64,000 nt of DNA, from positions 62,001 to 126,000 of the forward strand of contig NZ_JAUNLP010000005.1 in assembly GCF_030532195.1 (NCBI RefSeq), in the 5' to 3' direction. This document shows positions 34,996 to 44,502 of the stretch, piece by piece. Each line of letters starts with the position of its first letter. The first letter of the stretch is position 1. The stretch comes from Corynebacterium sp. Lineage in GTDB: Bacteria > Actinomycetota > Actinomycetes > Mycobacteriales > Mycobacteriaceae. The notes under the pieces are model-generated. The model searched no databases and was not told the origin of the DNA. It worked only from the letters and a program-made list of their open reading frames with translations. A program made the translations under genes and the position numbers.

Positions 34996-36252
34996 ATGGC
35001 AGGAAAGCGAGATTGCGCCATGAAGCACTACCCGTTGAAGCGGATTTTTCACATGTCTGCGCACGAAGCGAATAGGGAAGTCGAGCGAACATACCTATTG
35101 CGCACTGAATCGCCATCGACGATTCAGTGGAGCTTCCAGGTCGGGCAGTGGCCTCTCTTTTGCTGTATCACCAGTGATCTGGCGGCCAAAGTTGAAAAAA
35201 TCCTTGCCCAGGAATTGCAGATTTCGCACTTGTGGGCTGGACTGCCTGGTGCTGCGCGGAGTCACTATCTTTTTAACCTGCTCTTGGCTGAAGTGGTTGC
35301 CACTAATGAGATTGAGGGGATTCACTCCACTCGGCGAGAAGTTGCGGAAGCTTTGGAAAACACTGCTGGTGCAAAGCACAAGCGTTTCCAGGAATTCAGT
35401 CAGCTCTACTTTCAGCTGGCCAATGAGGAAAAAATTGAATTTCCCGGCACTTTGGTGGAGCTGCGGCAGCAGTACGATCAGCTCTTAGGCGAAGAAGTCT
35501 CGGCAGAAAATGCCCTGGATGGTGAACTATTTCGAGCGTCGGCCGTGACAATCACCGATGGGCAAACCCAGATTCACCGTGGCGTTGAATCTGAAGCAGC
35601 TATTCACCAGCTCTTGAGTGAGTTTCTTACCACCGTGAATTCTGAGTCAGGCAATCGACTGATTCGGATTTTGGCAAGCCACTTCATGTTTGAATACATC
35701 CATCCCTTTTATGACGGCAATGGCCGGATGGGGAGGTTCTTGCTCTCAGTGGCATTGCGGGAATCACTGTCGACGGCCACAGCGCTTACTCTGTCACGCC
35801 AGTTGGCTGACGATAAGGCGAAGTATTACAAGGCTTTCACCGTCGCAGAAGACCCGATGAACCGTGGCGAAGTTACTTTCTTTGTCAGCACTCTGGCCGA
35901 TGTACTGCTGGATGCACAGCAGTATCTTTTGGAAGAACTGCAAGTCAAAAACGAGCAGTTTAAGAAGATTGACCAGCGCATTTCAGAGTTGGCCGAGACA
36001 TCGGGGAGCATCTTTTCCACGCCACTGACAGAGAACGAAATTTCGACGCTGTTCGTCCTAGCCCAGGTGCGCCTTTTTGGACCTGAATATGGGATTAACC
36101 AGGATCAGCTCGCCAGTGCATTGGGTAAGGAAAAGCGGACAGCGCGCAAGTATGTCCAGGGCTTAGAAGAAAGAGATTTGGTTACCGCGACCAGCCGTCG
36201 TCCGCTACGATTTCAGCTCACCCAGAGCGGTATGGACTTAATAGGCCTCTAG
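34996..36252 (+). CDS. Fic family protein (probable AMP-transferase)
   Basis: A 418-aa protein with an intact Fic core HPFYDGNGRMGR (catalytic His236), which transfers AMP from ATP to target proteins. The inhibitory helix motif is also present in its N-terminal half as TNEIEG (about 103-108), so the enzyme is likely self-inhibited (class II). A winged-helix-like C-terminus (QLASALGKEKRTARKYVQGLEERDLV) resembles the common Fic-DNA-binding architecture. Codon use is more AT-rich than in neighbouring genes, and a long stem-loop lies just upstream. The true start could be ATG 34996, 35020 or 35053. Confidence 0.9.
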   Translation: MAGKRDCAMKHYPLKRIFHMSAHEANREVERTYLLRTESPSTIQWSFQVGQWPLFCCITSDLAAKVEKILAQELQISHLWAGLPGAARSHYLFNLLLAEVVATNEIEGIHSTRREVAEALENTAGAKHKRFQEFSQLYFQLANEEKIEFPGTLVELRQQYDQLLGEEVSAENALDGELFRASAVTITDGQTQIHRGVESEAAIHQLLSEFLTTVNSESGNRLIRILASHFMFEYIHPFYDGNGRMGRFLLSVALRESLSTATALTLSRQLADDKAKYYKAFTVAEDPMNRGEVTFFVSTLADVLLDAQQYLLEELQVKNEQFKKIDQRISELAETSGSIFSTPLTENEISTLFVLAQVRLFGPEYGINQDQLASALGKEKRTARKYVQGLEERDLVTATSRRPLRFQLTQSGMDLIGL

Positions 36253-36307
36253 CTCGAGAGGTCTCGAGTCCGAGACCGCACGCGCCATCAGGCCGTGCCC
36301 AAACCGC

Positions 36308-36694
36308 TTACTTCTGGCCCACAATCAGCTCAGTGCCATTGGCCGACAGCGGTGCCTTACCAGCGGGCTTGCGGGACGGACCAGCGACAACCTCACCAGT
36401 GGCAATATCAAACTGCGAGCCGTGGTTCGGGCAAATCATTACGCCATCGGCGACCTCGGTGATTCGACCATTCTGGTGCGGGCACACGGTGGAGTATGCG
36501 GCGAACTTGCCCTTCTCCGGCTGGGTGATGACGTAGTTGCCAATCACCACGCCACCACCGACGGGGACGTCGGCGGCGGCTACCTTTTCCACAGCCGACT
36601 TCGGTGCACAGGCTGCAATCAACGCGCCGGCTGCCGTGGTGGCAGTACCCAGGAGGAAACGGCGACGAGAACAAGGGGAGACGTTAGTGCTCAT
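36308..36694 (-). CDS. Rieske (2Fe-2S) protein with Tat signal
   Basis: A 128-aa exported ferredoxin-like protein. Its Tat-type signal has SRRRFLLGTATTAAGALIAAC, and the Cys suits lipidation. The Rieske ligands are CPHQNG and CPNHGSQFD. It may receive electrons at the membrane; the partner is unknown. ATG 36694 is chosen because the longer frame lacks protein character. It follows the YggS gene by 16 bp in the same direction. Confidence 0.9.
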   Translation of the reverse strand: MSTNVSPCSRRRFLLGTATTAAGALIAACAPKSAVEKVAAADVPVGGGVVIGNYVITQPEKGKFAAYSTVCPHQNGRITEVADGVMICPNHGSQFDIATGEVVAGPSRKPAGKAPLSANGTELIVGQK

Positions 36695-36710
36695 GACGTT
36701 GAGATTACCT

Positions 36711-37433
36711 CTACTTCTGATATGACCGTTCACCAAAGATCGCTCGCCCAACGCGCACGGTGGTCGCGCCCTCGGCGATAGCATCACGATAGTCCCCGGA
36801 CATGCCCATAGAGAGTTCATTCAGGCTAACACCATCGGGAAGATTCGGCACCAGGCTATCCCGCAGCTCACGCAGCTCCGCAAAAGTCTCCCGCACATTC
36901 GGGTCACCCTGCGCCGCAATAGTCATAAACCCTCGCAGACGCAAGTTCGGGTACTCGCTGTCAGTACCAAACATGCTGACAAATTCCGCCGCATGGTTGG
37001 GAGCCAGACCGGACTTCTGCGGCTCGCGGGAGACATTGACCTGAATCAGCACATCCAGCGTGCGGTCACTATCGGCCAACCGCCGCTGCAGCGCCGCGGC
37101 CACCTTCGGGCGATCCAGTGCCTGGAACTCGTCGGCGCAATTGACCAGGTGTCCGGCCTTGTTGGTCTGCAGCGGACCAATGATGGTCAAATGCGGTGCC
37201 TTCTCACCAAAGGCTTCCCGGAATGCTTCGGCCTTGGCCGATGCCTCCTGGACGCGGTTTTCACCAAGACCGGTGCAACCGGCTGCGGCGAGTTCCGGCC
37301 AGGCTTCCACCAGGGCGTCGGCAGGCACTGTTTTACTGACTGGCAGCAGGCGGACCTCGGAGGGTTGGCGCCCTGCTCGTCGACAAGCATCGTCGATCTC
37401 AGAGCGAACCTTGCGATAATTTTCGGCGAACAT
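36711..37433 (-). CDS. YggS/PLPBP-family pyridoxal-phosphate homeostasis protein
   Basis: A 240-aa single-domain PLP-binding TIM barrel that helps control PLP and amino-acid pools. It has the PLP lysine at about residue 34 (LLPVSKTV), then GLGENRVQEA, HLTIIGPLQTNKAG, LNELSMGMSGDYRDAI and VRVGRAIFGER. ATG 37433 (MFAENYRKVR) is preferred because longer frames are not family-like. Unlike in many actinobacteria it is not next to ftsZ here. Confidence 0.92.
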   Translation of the reverse strand: MFAENYRKVRSEIDDACRRAGRQPSEVRLLPVSKTVPADALVEAWPELAAAGCTGLGENRVQEASAKAEAFREAFGEKAPHLTIIGPLQTNKAGHLVNCADEFQALDRPKVAAALQRRLADSDRTLDVLIQVNVSREPQKSGLAPNHAAEFVSMFGTDSEYPNLRLRGFMTIAAQGDPNVRETFAELRELRDSLVPNLPDGVSLNELSMGMSGDYRDAIAEGATTVRVGRAIFGERSYQK

Positions 37434-37485
37434 ACTTCCTAGTCTAAGGCCTGAATAGGGTGAGCAGTGCGGTAGTGTCGAAGAC

Positions 37486-38685
37486 ATGCTAATGGACAGA
37501 CTCTCGACGCTTTCCGCTCTACAGCGGCGGATTTTAGCAATGGTATTTGGGCTGGTGTCGCTGGTCGTTGTCATCGACTTCATCTATCTTGCGGCAACTG
37601 CCTACATGATGGACCTCGAGGTCTTCCAGGACGCCGGCTGGGCCTTCCGACGTGGCCAGGATCTCTACTCCGCGGAGTTTCCCACGCGCTCGGGTTTCCG
37701 CTTCATCTACCCACCATTTGCAGCATTGCTGTTTTACCCCCTGACCTGGGCGGGGCCGGTCACGTTGCAGATCATTTGGACGGTCGCGACCGTGGCGGCG
37801 GTGTGGGCGATGCTGTGGATGGTCTTCACCAGGCTCGCCTCCGAGCGCCCGAAGCTGCTGGCCACCTGCCTGCTCGGTGTTGTGCTGCTGCTGGACCCGC
37901 TGCGCGCCAACGTGCTTTTCGGCCAGATCAACGTTTTCTTGGCGCTCCTGGTGGTCTCCGATGTGCTGGGCTTTTTGCCGAAGAAACTGCGGGGCTTAGG
38001 CGTTGGTGTCGCAGCTGGCATCAAGATCACCCCGGCGGCATACGCGCTGGTGTTCCTGATGCGCCGTGACTTCGTCGCCGTGGCCAAGAGCTTCGGCTGG
38101 TTCCTGGTGACCGTCGCCCTCGGCTTCGCGGTGCGTTTCCAAGAGTCCATTTACTTCTGGACCGACGAGTTCTTCGCCGGCAATCGCGGCGGCGCCCCAA
38201 CGTACGAGGCCAACCAGGCATTCAGTGGTCTGCTCGCCCGCGCCGGGCTGGAGGGCACCGCGCTGGACATCGGCATTTACGGTTTCTTCCTCTTCGGCGC
38301 CATCGCCGCGGCCTTCGTGGCGTGGATTTACCACCGCAACGGCTACGATGTCGCAGCTCTCGGCTTCGTCGCGCTGGCTGTCAGCTTCGCCGGGCCCTAC
38401 GCGGTCAGCCATCACTGGTCGATTGTCATGGTCTTCGTACCGCTGGTGCTCTACGTCCGCGAGACGTGGCACTTGATTGCCGGTGCACTGTTCATGATCG
38501 CCAACTGGTGGGCACCGTACAAGGTCTTCGTGGGCAATGACTTCGGTCGCGCTGCCAACGTGGGGCAGTGGTTCTACGGCAACATGCAGGGAGTCATGGG
38601 TGGCGTGCTCTTCTTCACCTGCCTGGGCTACGCAATCTACCTCTGGCGCAATCCAAGTCGCGTTCGGGCGACGGTGAACGCTTAA
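37486..38685 (+). CDS. GT87 (DUF2029) membrane glycosyltransferase
   Basis: A 399-aa polytopic membrane protein, probably an alpha-(1->2) mannosyltransferase using polyprenyl-phosphate mannose for lipoarabinomannan or related glycans. It has the acidic motif at the end of loop 1 (MDLEVFQDAGWAFRRGQDLY) and FIYPPFAALLF, FGQINVFLALLVVSD and GIKITPAAYALVFL, all typical of GT87. About ten helices are predicted. The 3' end overlaps the convergent hrpB by 4 bp. Confidence 0.88.
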   Translation: MLMDRLSTLSALQRRILAMVFGLVSLVVVIDFIYLAATAYMMDLEVFQDAGWAFRRGQDLYSAEFPTRSGFRFIYPPFAALLFYPLTWAGPVTLQIIWTVATVAAVWAMLWMVFTRLASERPKLLATCLLGVVLLLDPLRANVLFGQINVFLALLVVSDVLGFLPKKLRGLGVGVAAGIKITPAAYALVFLMRRDFVAVAKSFGWFLVTVALGFAVRFQESIYFWTDEFFAGNRGGAPTYEANQAFSGLLARAGLEGTALDIGIYGFFLFGAIAAAFVAWIYHRNGYDVAALGFVALAVSFAGPYAVSHHWSIVMVFVPLVLYVRETWHLIAGALFMIANWWAPYKVFVGNDFGRAANVGQWFYGNMQGVMGGVLFFTCLGYAIYLWRNPSRVRATVNA

Positions 38686-41090
38686 CGACGTCGCTTCGTT
38701 CTCGCAGTAGCCTGCTCCTCCCACGGGTTCTCCGGCCACGGATGCTTGGGGTAGCGGCCCCGCATCTCGGAGCGAACCTGCGCGTAGGCACCATTCCAGA
38801 AACTTTCTAAATCCTGAGTGACCGCAAGCGGTCGCTGAGCCGGTGACAGCAAATGCATTGTCACCGGCTTTTCCAGTACCTGCGGAGTCTCCGCCAGGCC
38901 AAAGCACTCCTGTAGCTTCACAGCCAGCACAATCTGTGCCTCTGGGGCAGTTGGATCCTCCGGGTACTCCAGGCGAATTTTGGAGCCAGACGGCACCTCT
39001 AGGCGCTCTGGCACCAGGGAATCGAAGTCTGCGGCAGCTGGCCAGGGCAACAGGCGACGCAAGTGCTCCGCATCCAATTTCGGCGGGGTCGGGGAATCCA
39101 ACTCGCCGGCGAAGAGGATATCGGCCGCAGCTGCTAAGCCGGCAGGGGAGACATCTGGCCACGGGTCACCGCGATGAGTGTGAAGAAAAGCCATGCGACG
39201 ACGCAGGTTTTCGGTATCACGGTTGAGGTTGAAGTCGGCGTCGGCAAGCCATGCGGAGTTCGCAGCGATGCATTGTTCAGACGTGGGGGAGACCTGGCGG
39301 GAGGCAAGTTCGATGGCGCCGAGCATGTCGCGCTCGCGGGCGCGGACGCGACCCGACTCCACCTGCGCGGATGTCTCTGTGTGCGCCAGGTGTCCGGCGG
39401 CGAGCATGGCAATCTCAAGGTCAATGGCCTCGCCTGCGCGAACCAGTGCGCGCCCGTGCGAGAGCCGCGAGATATCGGAGGCGGCAATCCATTCGTGTCC
39501 GCGCAAGTCTAAGCTGCGGGCCAGCTCGGCGGCGGTACCACCGGTGAAGAGATACTCCTCAGATTTGGCGTTGCGGCGGCGCCCAATGAAATCCGGCCAG
39601 GCCAGCGCCGTGACCACCGCCGGAATATCTGAGGGCAACAGATCGACGCGCTCGACATCGGTGTCAATATCGACCTTGCGCACCAAGCGTGCCAGTCCGC
39701 GGGCATCGGTGAGCTTTTCCACGGCATTGGCCACGGCACCGGCGTGCTCCGGCAGCATCGCGGTGGCGGTCAGCAGTGCGCGACCCATGCGCGGATGCAC
39801 CGGGAGCGTGGCCAGCGTGCGGCCGAGTTCCGTGATGTCACCCCTGTCATCAATAGCGCCCAGGCCTGCAAGAATGCGGTTAGCGGCCTCCGCGTGGTGA
39901 GCAGGTGGAGCGTCGAGAAGCTTTAGTCCCGCCATTCCCGGCGTACCCCACGCCGCGGTGTCAAGCATCGGCTGCGTCAGGTCGACGATTTCGATCTCCG
40001 GCGCAGGCCACGCGGAGAAGGAGGAGAATTCCGACTGCGATACGCAGCGCACCACAATGCCCGGGCCCTCACGGCCGGCACGACCCGCGCGCTGATTCGC
40101 CGACGACTGCGCGCACGAGCTGGTCACCAGACCTGAGAAGCCGCGCGCGACATCGAGACGAGGCCCGCGTGACAGGCAGGCGTCGACGACCGCGCGCACG
40201 CCCGGCACGGTCACCGAGGACTCCGCAATCGATGTCGACACAATCACGCGGCGAGTGTGTGCTTGACGACGAAACACGCGGTCCTGCTCCTCCGCTCTCT
40301 GCTGGCCGTGCAGCGTGAGCACCTCTACATCCGCCTGGTCAGAGATGTATCCGGCGCAGCGCTCTACCTCGCGGACGCCGGGGAGGAAGACCAGCACGTC
40401 GCCAGCGGATTCACTGAGCAGCGCGGTGGCCTGTGCTGCCACATGGCGCAGGAAGTCATCGGTAACACCGCGGGCATCAAGCCGCTGTGGGAACGGGGAG
40501 TAGCGAATATCCAGCGGATGAATCTGTGCCTCGGCCGCCACAATCGGAGCCGGCGTGGAATCGCCGAGTAGTGCCGCGAACTTCGGCGCATCCACCGTTG
40601 CCGACATAGCGACAAGCCGCAGGTCATCGCGGATATCTCGCAGGTCGCGCACCATGGCCAGCACAAGGTCGGTATCCAGGCCGTGCTCATGGACCTCGTC
40701 GAGGAGGACAGCGCTGGCATCGACATCGCCGTCGCGCAGCAGGCGGCGCAGTAGCACCCCGGGAGTCACAAACTCCACGCGAGTGGCAGCAGAGACCTTG
40801 GCATCGCCACGGACTGTGTAGCCGACCTCCTGGCCGAGCTTTGTTCCCGACAGCTGCGCGAGCCTCCGGGCAGCTGAGCGCACCGCCACACGCCGCGGGG
40901 CTGTGACCACAATCTTGCCGCCCAGCGCGTTGGCCACAGTTGGTGGAACCAGCGTGGTCTTGCCGGTACCCGGTGGGGCTTGCACTACTACGTCGGAGTT
41001 GCACACGGCGTCGTGAAGCGAGGAAAGCTTGGACGCAAAGGGGAGGCCAGCGCCGATGTTAGGCAGATTGAACTGAAATGCGGTGCTCAT
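38682..41090 (-). CDS. hrpB: ATP-dependent helicase HrpB
   Basis: An 802-aa DEAH/RHA-type helicase. It has motif I APPGTGKTTLVPP, DEAH-box variant DEVHEH, SAT motif VAMSATVD, motif V/VI TSIAESSVTVPGVRAVVD and NQRAGRAGREGPGIVVRC, then the HA2 and C-terminal HrpB domains ending in WPENPWEEQATARTKRRR. The in vivo role is not well known. ATG 41090 (MSTAFQFNLPNIGAGLP) is the likely start. Confidence 0.95.
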   Translation of the reverse strand: MSTAFQFNLPNIGAGLPFASKLSSLHDAVCNSDVVVQAPPGTGKTTLVPPTVANALGGKIVVTAPRRVAVRSAARRLAQLSGTKLGQEVGYTVRGDAKVSAATRVEFVTPGVLLRRLLRDGDVDASAVLLDEVHEHGLDTDLVLAMVRDLRDIRDDLRLVAMSATVDAPKFAALLGDSTPAPIVAAEAQIHPLDIRYSPFPQRLDARGVTDDFLRHVAAQATALLSESAGDVLVFLPGVREVERCAGYISDQADVEVLTLHGQQRAEEQDRVFRRQAHTRRVIVSTSIAESSVTVPGVRAVVDACLSRGPRLDVARGFSGLVTSSCAQSSANQRAGRAGREGPGIVVRCVSQSEFSSFSAWPAPEIEIVDLTQPMLDTAAWGTPGMAGLKLLDAPPAHHAEAANRILAGLGAIDDRGDITELGRTLATLPVHPRMGRALLTATAMLPEHAGAVANAVEKLTDARGLARLVRKVDIDTDVERVDLLPSDIPAVVTALAWPDFIGRRRNAKSEEYLFTGGTAAELARSLDLRGHEWIAASDISRLSHGRALVRAGEAIDLEIAMLAAGHLAHTETSAQVESGRVRARERDMLGAIELASRQVSPTSEQCIAANSAWLADADFNLNRDTENLRRRMAFLHTHRGDPWPDVSPAGLAAAADILFAGELDSPTPPKLDAEHLRRLLPWPAAADFDSLVPERLEVPSGSKIRLEYPEDPTAPEAQIVLAVKLQECFGLAETPQVLEKPVTMHLLSPAQRPLAVTQDLESFWNGAYAQVRSEMRGRYPKHPWPENPWEEQATARTKRRR

Positions 41091-41132
41091 AGAACTGTGG
41101 GGACGGTGGGGGAAGGGGTAAAATCCCAGCAT

Positions 41133-42026
41133 ATGCAGGATTTATCTCGGTTTGGTTGGCTTTCGGTAGGCGCGGCGGTTGTCACCATCGCGCTGAAGTT
41201 TTGGGGCTATGTTCTGACAGGTTCTGTGGGTCTGCTTTCCGACGCCACGGAGTCGATTGTCAATCTTGTTGCGGCGCTTGCCGCGGTCATTGCCCTCAAG
41301 GTTATCGCGCGACCTGCAGACCGCGACCATGAGTTCGGCCACTCCAAGGCGGAGTACTTCTCCGCAGGGCTGGAAGGCGCCATGATTTTCGTGGCGGCGG
41401 CCTACATCATTTACGCCTCCATCGAGCGCCTGATTAATCCGCAGCCAATTGAGCAGATTGGGCTCGGTCTGATTGTGACCGTGGCGGCATCGGTGGTCAA
41501 CGGTGTCGTCGCACTAATCCTGATTAAGGCCGGCCGTGAACATAAGTCCGTGGCGCTGACTGCGGACGGCAAGCATTTGATGACCGATGTGTGGACATCC
41601 GCCGGTGTGCTGGCCGGTGTGTTCCTAGTCTGGCTGACCGGTCAGTGGTGGCTCGACCCGGTGATTGCACTGGCAGTGGCCGTCAACATCCTGTTTACGG
41701 GCCGCAAGCTCATCCTCGACGCTGGTCATGGTCTGATGGACAAGGCCATGGAGGGTGAAGACCGCGAGGCAGTGGACCAGATTCTGAAGTCCCACCGCGA
41801 TCGCAGCCGCGGCATTGATGTTCATGAGATTCGCACTCGCGTGTCTGGCCGCCAGCAGTTCATTGAGTTCCACGTGCTGGTGCCGGGCGCCTGGAGCGTG
41901 GAGCATGGCCATGATGTGCTCAGTGATATGGAAGATGAGCTGCGCGAGCGCTTCCCGGGTGTGCATATTTCCTCGCACCTAGAGCCCATTGAGGATGAGC
42001 GCGCGTACGGTGACGTACATCTATAG
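41133..42026 (+). CDS. cation diffusion facilitator (Zn/Cd/Fe-type)
   Basis: A 297-aa CDF-family antiporter. The membrane half has about six helices, with DATESIVNLVAALAA in helix 2, the HEFGHSKAEYFSAGLEG loop, and HLMTDVWTSAGVL (HxxxD metal site) in helix 5. The cytoplasmic ZT-dimer domain follows (VHEIRTRVSGRQQFIEFHVLVPG). Zn, Cd, Fe or Mn are all possible. ATG 41133 is the start; the gene diverges from hrpB across 42 bp. Confidence 0.9.
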   Translation: MQDLSRFGWLSVGAAVVTIALKFWGYVLTGSVGLLSDATESIVNLVAALAAVIALKVIARPADRDHEFGHSKAEYFSAGLEGAMIFVAAAYIIYASIERLINPQPIEQIGLGLIVTVAASVVNGVVALILIKAGREHKSVALTADGKHLMTDVWTSAGVLAGVFLVWLTGQWWLDPVIALAVAVNILFTGRKLILDAGHGLMDKAMEGEDREAVDQILKSHRDRSRGIDVHEIRTRVSGRQQFIEFHVLVPGAWSVEHGHDVLSDMEDELRERFPGVHISSHLEPIEDERAYGDVHL

Positions 42027-42206
42027 AGCGCTTCCAGAACCCGTGCCAGGAACTCTTGCGTGTTAGCCGCGGCGAGCGGTTCTTATGGTCGGCCAGTTAG
42101 CTGGCCTGACGGCGGGTTTGCGGGCTGGTTCCCGGACGAGTTCGTCGACTGCAAATGGCTCAAATGTGAGCCAAATTCGGCCAAACCCCTGAAAGTGATG
42201 AGGCTT

Positions 42207-42220
42207 ACATCTTAAGATGT
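42207..42220. promoter_or_regulatory. 14-bp palindrome upstream of the alpha/beta hydrolase gene
   Basis: ACATCTTAAGATGT is a perfect dyad 48 bp upstream of the start codon, within the 242-bp gap 42027-42268. It could be a repressor or activator site. The regulator is not recognised. Confidence 0.45.
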
Positions 42221-42268
42221 GCATACAAAATCATGCATCACCTAAGTCCACTTGAAGGAACTGCATAA

Positions 42269-43222
42269 ATGACCTCCGAAGCCTCATCGACAGCAAAGAA
42301 GCCTACGAATATTCGCTTCTCGGCCAATAGCCCGAAGCAGCCGGATCCATGCCCGCGCCAGGACATCATTATCCCGGCCAATGACACAGTGCTCCTGCGT
42401 GGCACCATGTTCCGTCCGAAGGAGAACCCGGAGAACATCCCGAACGGTGTTATCACCGTCCACTCCGGCACTGGTGTGCCGCAGGGTTTCTACCACCGCT
42501 TTGCAGAAACCGTTGCGGAAAAGGGCTACGCGGTCATTACCTACGACTACCGCGGTATTGGTGAGTCCGGTCTGAAGACCGACGAGAACAACGAAGATAT
42601 CCGCATGTCGGACTGGATTACCAAGGACATCCCGGGTGTCATCGAGTGGGCTAAGGAAACTTTCCCGGAGGGTCCGCACTTCGCTGTTGGTCACGCAGTC
42701 GGTGGCCACGGCATCATTTACGCAGGCTCTGAGGGCACCTATGACGCAGCAGCACTGATCAACTGCCGCGGCATGCGCATCACCAAGGTGCCGTCGCTGG
42801 CAGGTAAGCTGCGCGCCTTCTTTATCTTCAACATCCTGGGCCCAATCAGCGGCTTTATCACCGGTCACATTCCGGCGTCAGCATGGAATCTGTCTGTGGA
42901 GCCGCCAAATGGTGTCATGCGTCAGTGGGCACGGTGGGCTCGCAAGGAAGGCTACTTCTTCGACGACAACGAGTTTGATTTTGCCAACCGTTTCTCCAAG
43001 GCTCCGCAGCCGTTCCTGTCCATCCGCGTTCCGGATGATTACTGGACCGAGGAGTCCTCTGCGGATCTGATTACCAATGTCATGAGTTCAGCTGCCGTTA
43101 TCGAAAAGCGTCAGGCGCGCCCGGCCGGCGGCAAGGGCGTAGGCTACGGTGGGTACTTCCGCTCCGGTCACGAAAAGGAGTGGGATGAGCTGCTGGAGTG
43201 GCTCCAGGCTCACAAGGGCTAA
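42269..43222 (+). CDS. alpha/beta-hydrolase-fold protein lacking the nucleophile serine
   Basis: A 317-aa protein similar to predicted alpha/beta hydrolases of the COG4757 type (GVITVHSGTGVPQGFYHRFA, GYAVITYDYRGIGESG, and a C-terminal GGYFRSGHEKEWDELLEWL with the catalytic His). The nucleophile elbow, normally GHSxGG, reads GHAVGGHG with Ala at about residue 143, so normal serine hydrolysis is not expected. It may be a non-catalytic binder, or use another residue. It is 13 bp upstream of ogt and likely co-transcribed. Confidence 0.85.
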   Translation: MTSEASSTAKKPTNIRFSANSPKQPDPCPRQDIIIPANDTVLLRGTMFRPKENPENIPNGVITVHSGTGVPQGFYHRFAETVAEKGYAVITYDYRGIGESGLKTDENNEDIRMSDWITKDIPGVIEWAKETFPEGPHFAVGHAVGGHGIIYAGSEGTYDAAALINCRGMRITKVPSLAGKLRAFFIFNILGPISGFITGHIPASAWNLSVEPPNGVMRQWARWARKEGYFFDDNEFDFANRFSKAPQPFLSIRVPDDYWTEESSADLITNVMSSAAVIEKRQARPAGGKGVGYGGYFRSGHEKEWDELLEWLQAHKG

Positions 43223-43235
43223 TTAGGAGGAAGTA

Positions 43236-43736
43236 GTGGCGACTGCACAGGTCGATATCCCATTCGGCACCGTCGGCATCGCCACCTCCGCACGCGGGGT
43301 CGTTGAGGTCAATCTCTCCGGCCCCGTGCTTGACGACGAATCCCCCAGCGCCTCCTCCAAAGAAGCGCAAGCAGTAGCGGATTTGGCAGCGCAGCAGTTC
43401 CGTGAGTACTTTGCCGGACAGCGTCAGGAATTTGACCTGCCGCTGGACTGCGAACTTTTTAGCCAAGATTCTTTCCGCGCCCGCGCGCTCACCGCGCTGC
43501 GCGACGTGCCCTACGGCCAGCTGGTGACGTACGGCGAACTCGCTGAGATGGCCGGTTCGCCCCGGGCCGCCCGTGCCGCGGGCTCGGCTTGCTCCACCAA
43601 TCCGCTGGGGATCATCATCCCATGTCACCGCGTGGTTCCAGCCAGCGGGGGAGTGGGTTCCTTCGGCGCCTACGCTGGCGGCCGAGAGATGAAACGGTGG
43701 CTTCTCCAACTCGAAGGTTGCCTGCCGCTAACCTAA
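43236..43736 (+). CDS. ogt: methylated-DNA-[protein]-cysteine S-methyltransferase
   Basis: A 166-aa suicide repair protein that removes O6-alkyl groups from guanine. The active-site motif IIPCHRVVPASG has the acceptor Cys near 130, preceded by the wing helix FRARALTALRDVPYGQLVTYGELA. GTG 43236 has a strong AGGAGG just upstream. It lies 13 bp after the hydrolase gene and 5 bp before the nitroreductase gene, forming a three-gene unit. Confidence 0.94.
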   Translation: MATAQVDIPFGTVGIATSARGVVEVNLSGPVLDDESPSASSKEAQAVADLAAQQFREYFAGQRQEFDLPLDCELFSQDSFRARALTALRDVPYGQLVTYGELAEMAGSPRAARAAGSACSTNPLGIIIPCHRVVPASGGVGSFGAYAGGREMKRWLLQLEGCLPLT

Positions 43737-43741
43737 ATGGA

Positions 43742-44404
43742 ATGAACTCACATTCTCCACGCGATCAGTTCGCGACCGAATTCGAAGAGATCATCCGCAA
43801 CCGTCGCGCCACGCGCGTCTACGCTGACGAACCGCTTGACGACGCCGACGTGCGCCGCCTGCTGGAGCTGTCCCTCGAAGCTCCCAGCGCGTTTAACATT
43901 CAGTCCCGTGCCATTGTGCGCATTGAGGACCCAGAGGTACGCCAGAAGGTAGTGGAAGCTGCTGGTGGCCAGAAGCAGGTTGCCAGCGCACCACTGCTGC
44001 TGGTGTTTATCGGTGAGCCGACTGGTTGGAAGCGCGGCATTCCACGTCTGGTTGAGGCCAATAAAGCCTCTGGTCTGTGGAATGAGGTGGCCGCCGCCGA
44101 GCGTTCCGCCACGATGACTAAGTTCCATGAGACGCGCGAAAAGAATGGACTCTCCCGCGAGTTCGCCATCCGTGATGCGATGATTGCCGCTTCCTTTGCC
44201 ATGGTCACTGCCAGCGCCTTTGGCTGGGCCAGCTCGCCGATGACCGGTTTTGATGAGCAGGCGGTCAAGGAGGCTATTGGCGCCGGCGACACCGATGTGG
44301 CCGTCGCCCTGCTCTTGGCCATTGGTAAGCCGGGCGAATTCCCGGCTCACCCGGGCCGATTTGAGTTTGAGCAGCGGGCATTCACCGACCACTACGAGGG
44401 GTAA
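43742..44404 (+). CDS. nitroreductase-family flavoprotein
   Basis: A 220-aa FMN-dependent NAD(P)H oxidoreductase. It begins EEIIRNRRATRVYADEPLDDADVRRLLELSLEAPSAFNIQSR, has the typical RDAMIAASFAMVTASAFGWASSPMTGFD and the end LLLAIGKPGEFPAHPGRF. The role is unknown; it may reduce nitro-compounds or quinones. ATG 43742 is 5 bp after the ogt stop. Its 3' end borders the left copy of the 59-bp repeat. Confidence 0.88.
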   Translation: MNSHSPRDQFATEFEEIIRNRRATRVYADEPLDDADVRRLLELSLEAPSAFNIQSRAIVRIEDPEVRQKVVEAAGGQKQVASAPLLLVFIGEPTGWKRGIPRLVEANKASGLWNEVAAAERSATMTKFHETREKNGLSREFAIRDAMIAASFAMVTASAFGWASSPMTGFDEQAVKEAIGAGDTDVAVALLLAIGKPGEFPAHPGRFEFEQRAFTDHYEG

Positions 44405-44411
44405 GCCGCCA

Positions 44412-44470
44412 CACCTATAGCGCTAGTGCGACCTCCACGGCCTGGCGGATGGCGCGCTTGGCATCCAGCT
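44412..44470. repeat. left copy of the 59-bp direct repeat (attL-like)
   Basis: This is a 58/59 match to 45244-45302, 832 bp downstream. The sequence is the last codons and stop of the minus-strand fadH gene, here standing alone without the rest of the gene. The one mismatch is T at 44418 for C at 45250. Confidence 0.95.
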
Positions 44471-44502
44471 ACTGAAAGCGGCCCTGCTACACAATTTGCG
44501 CC

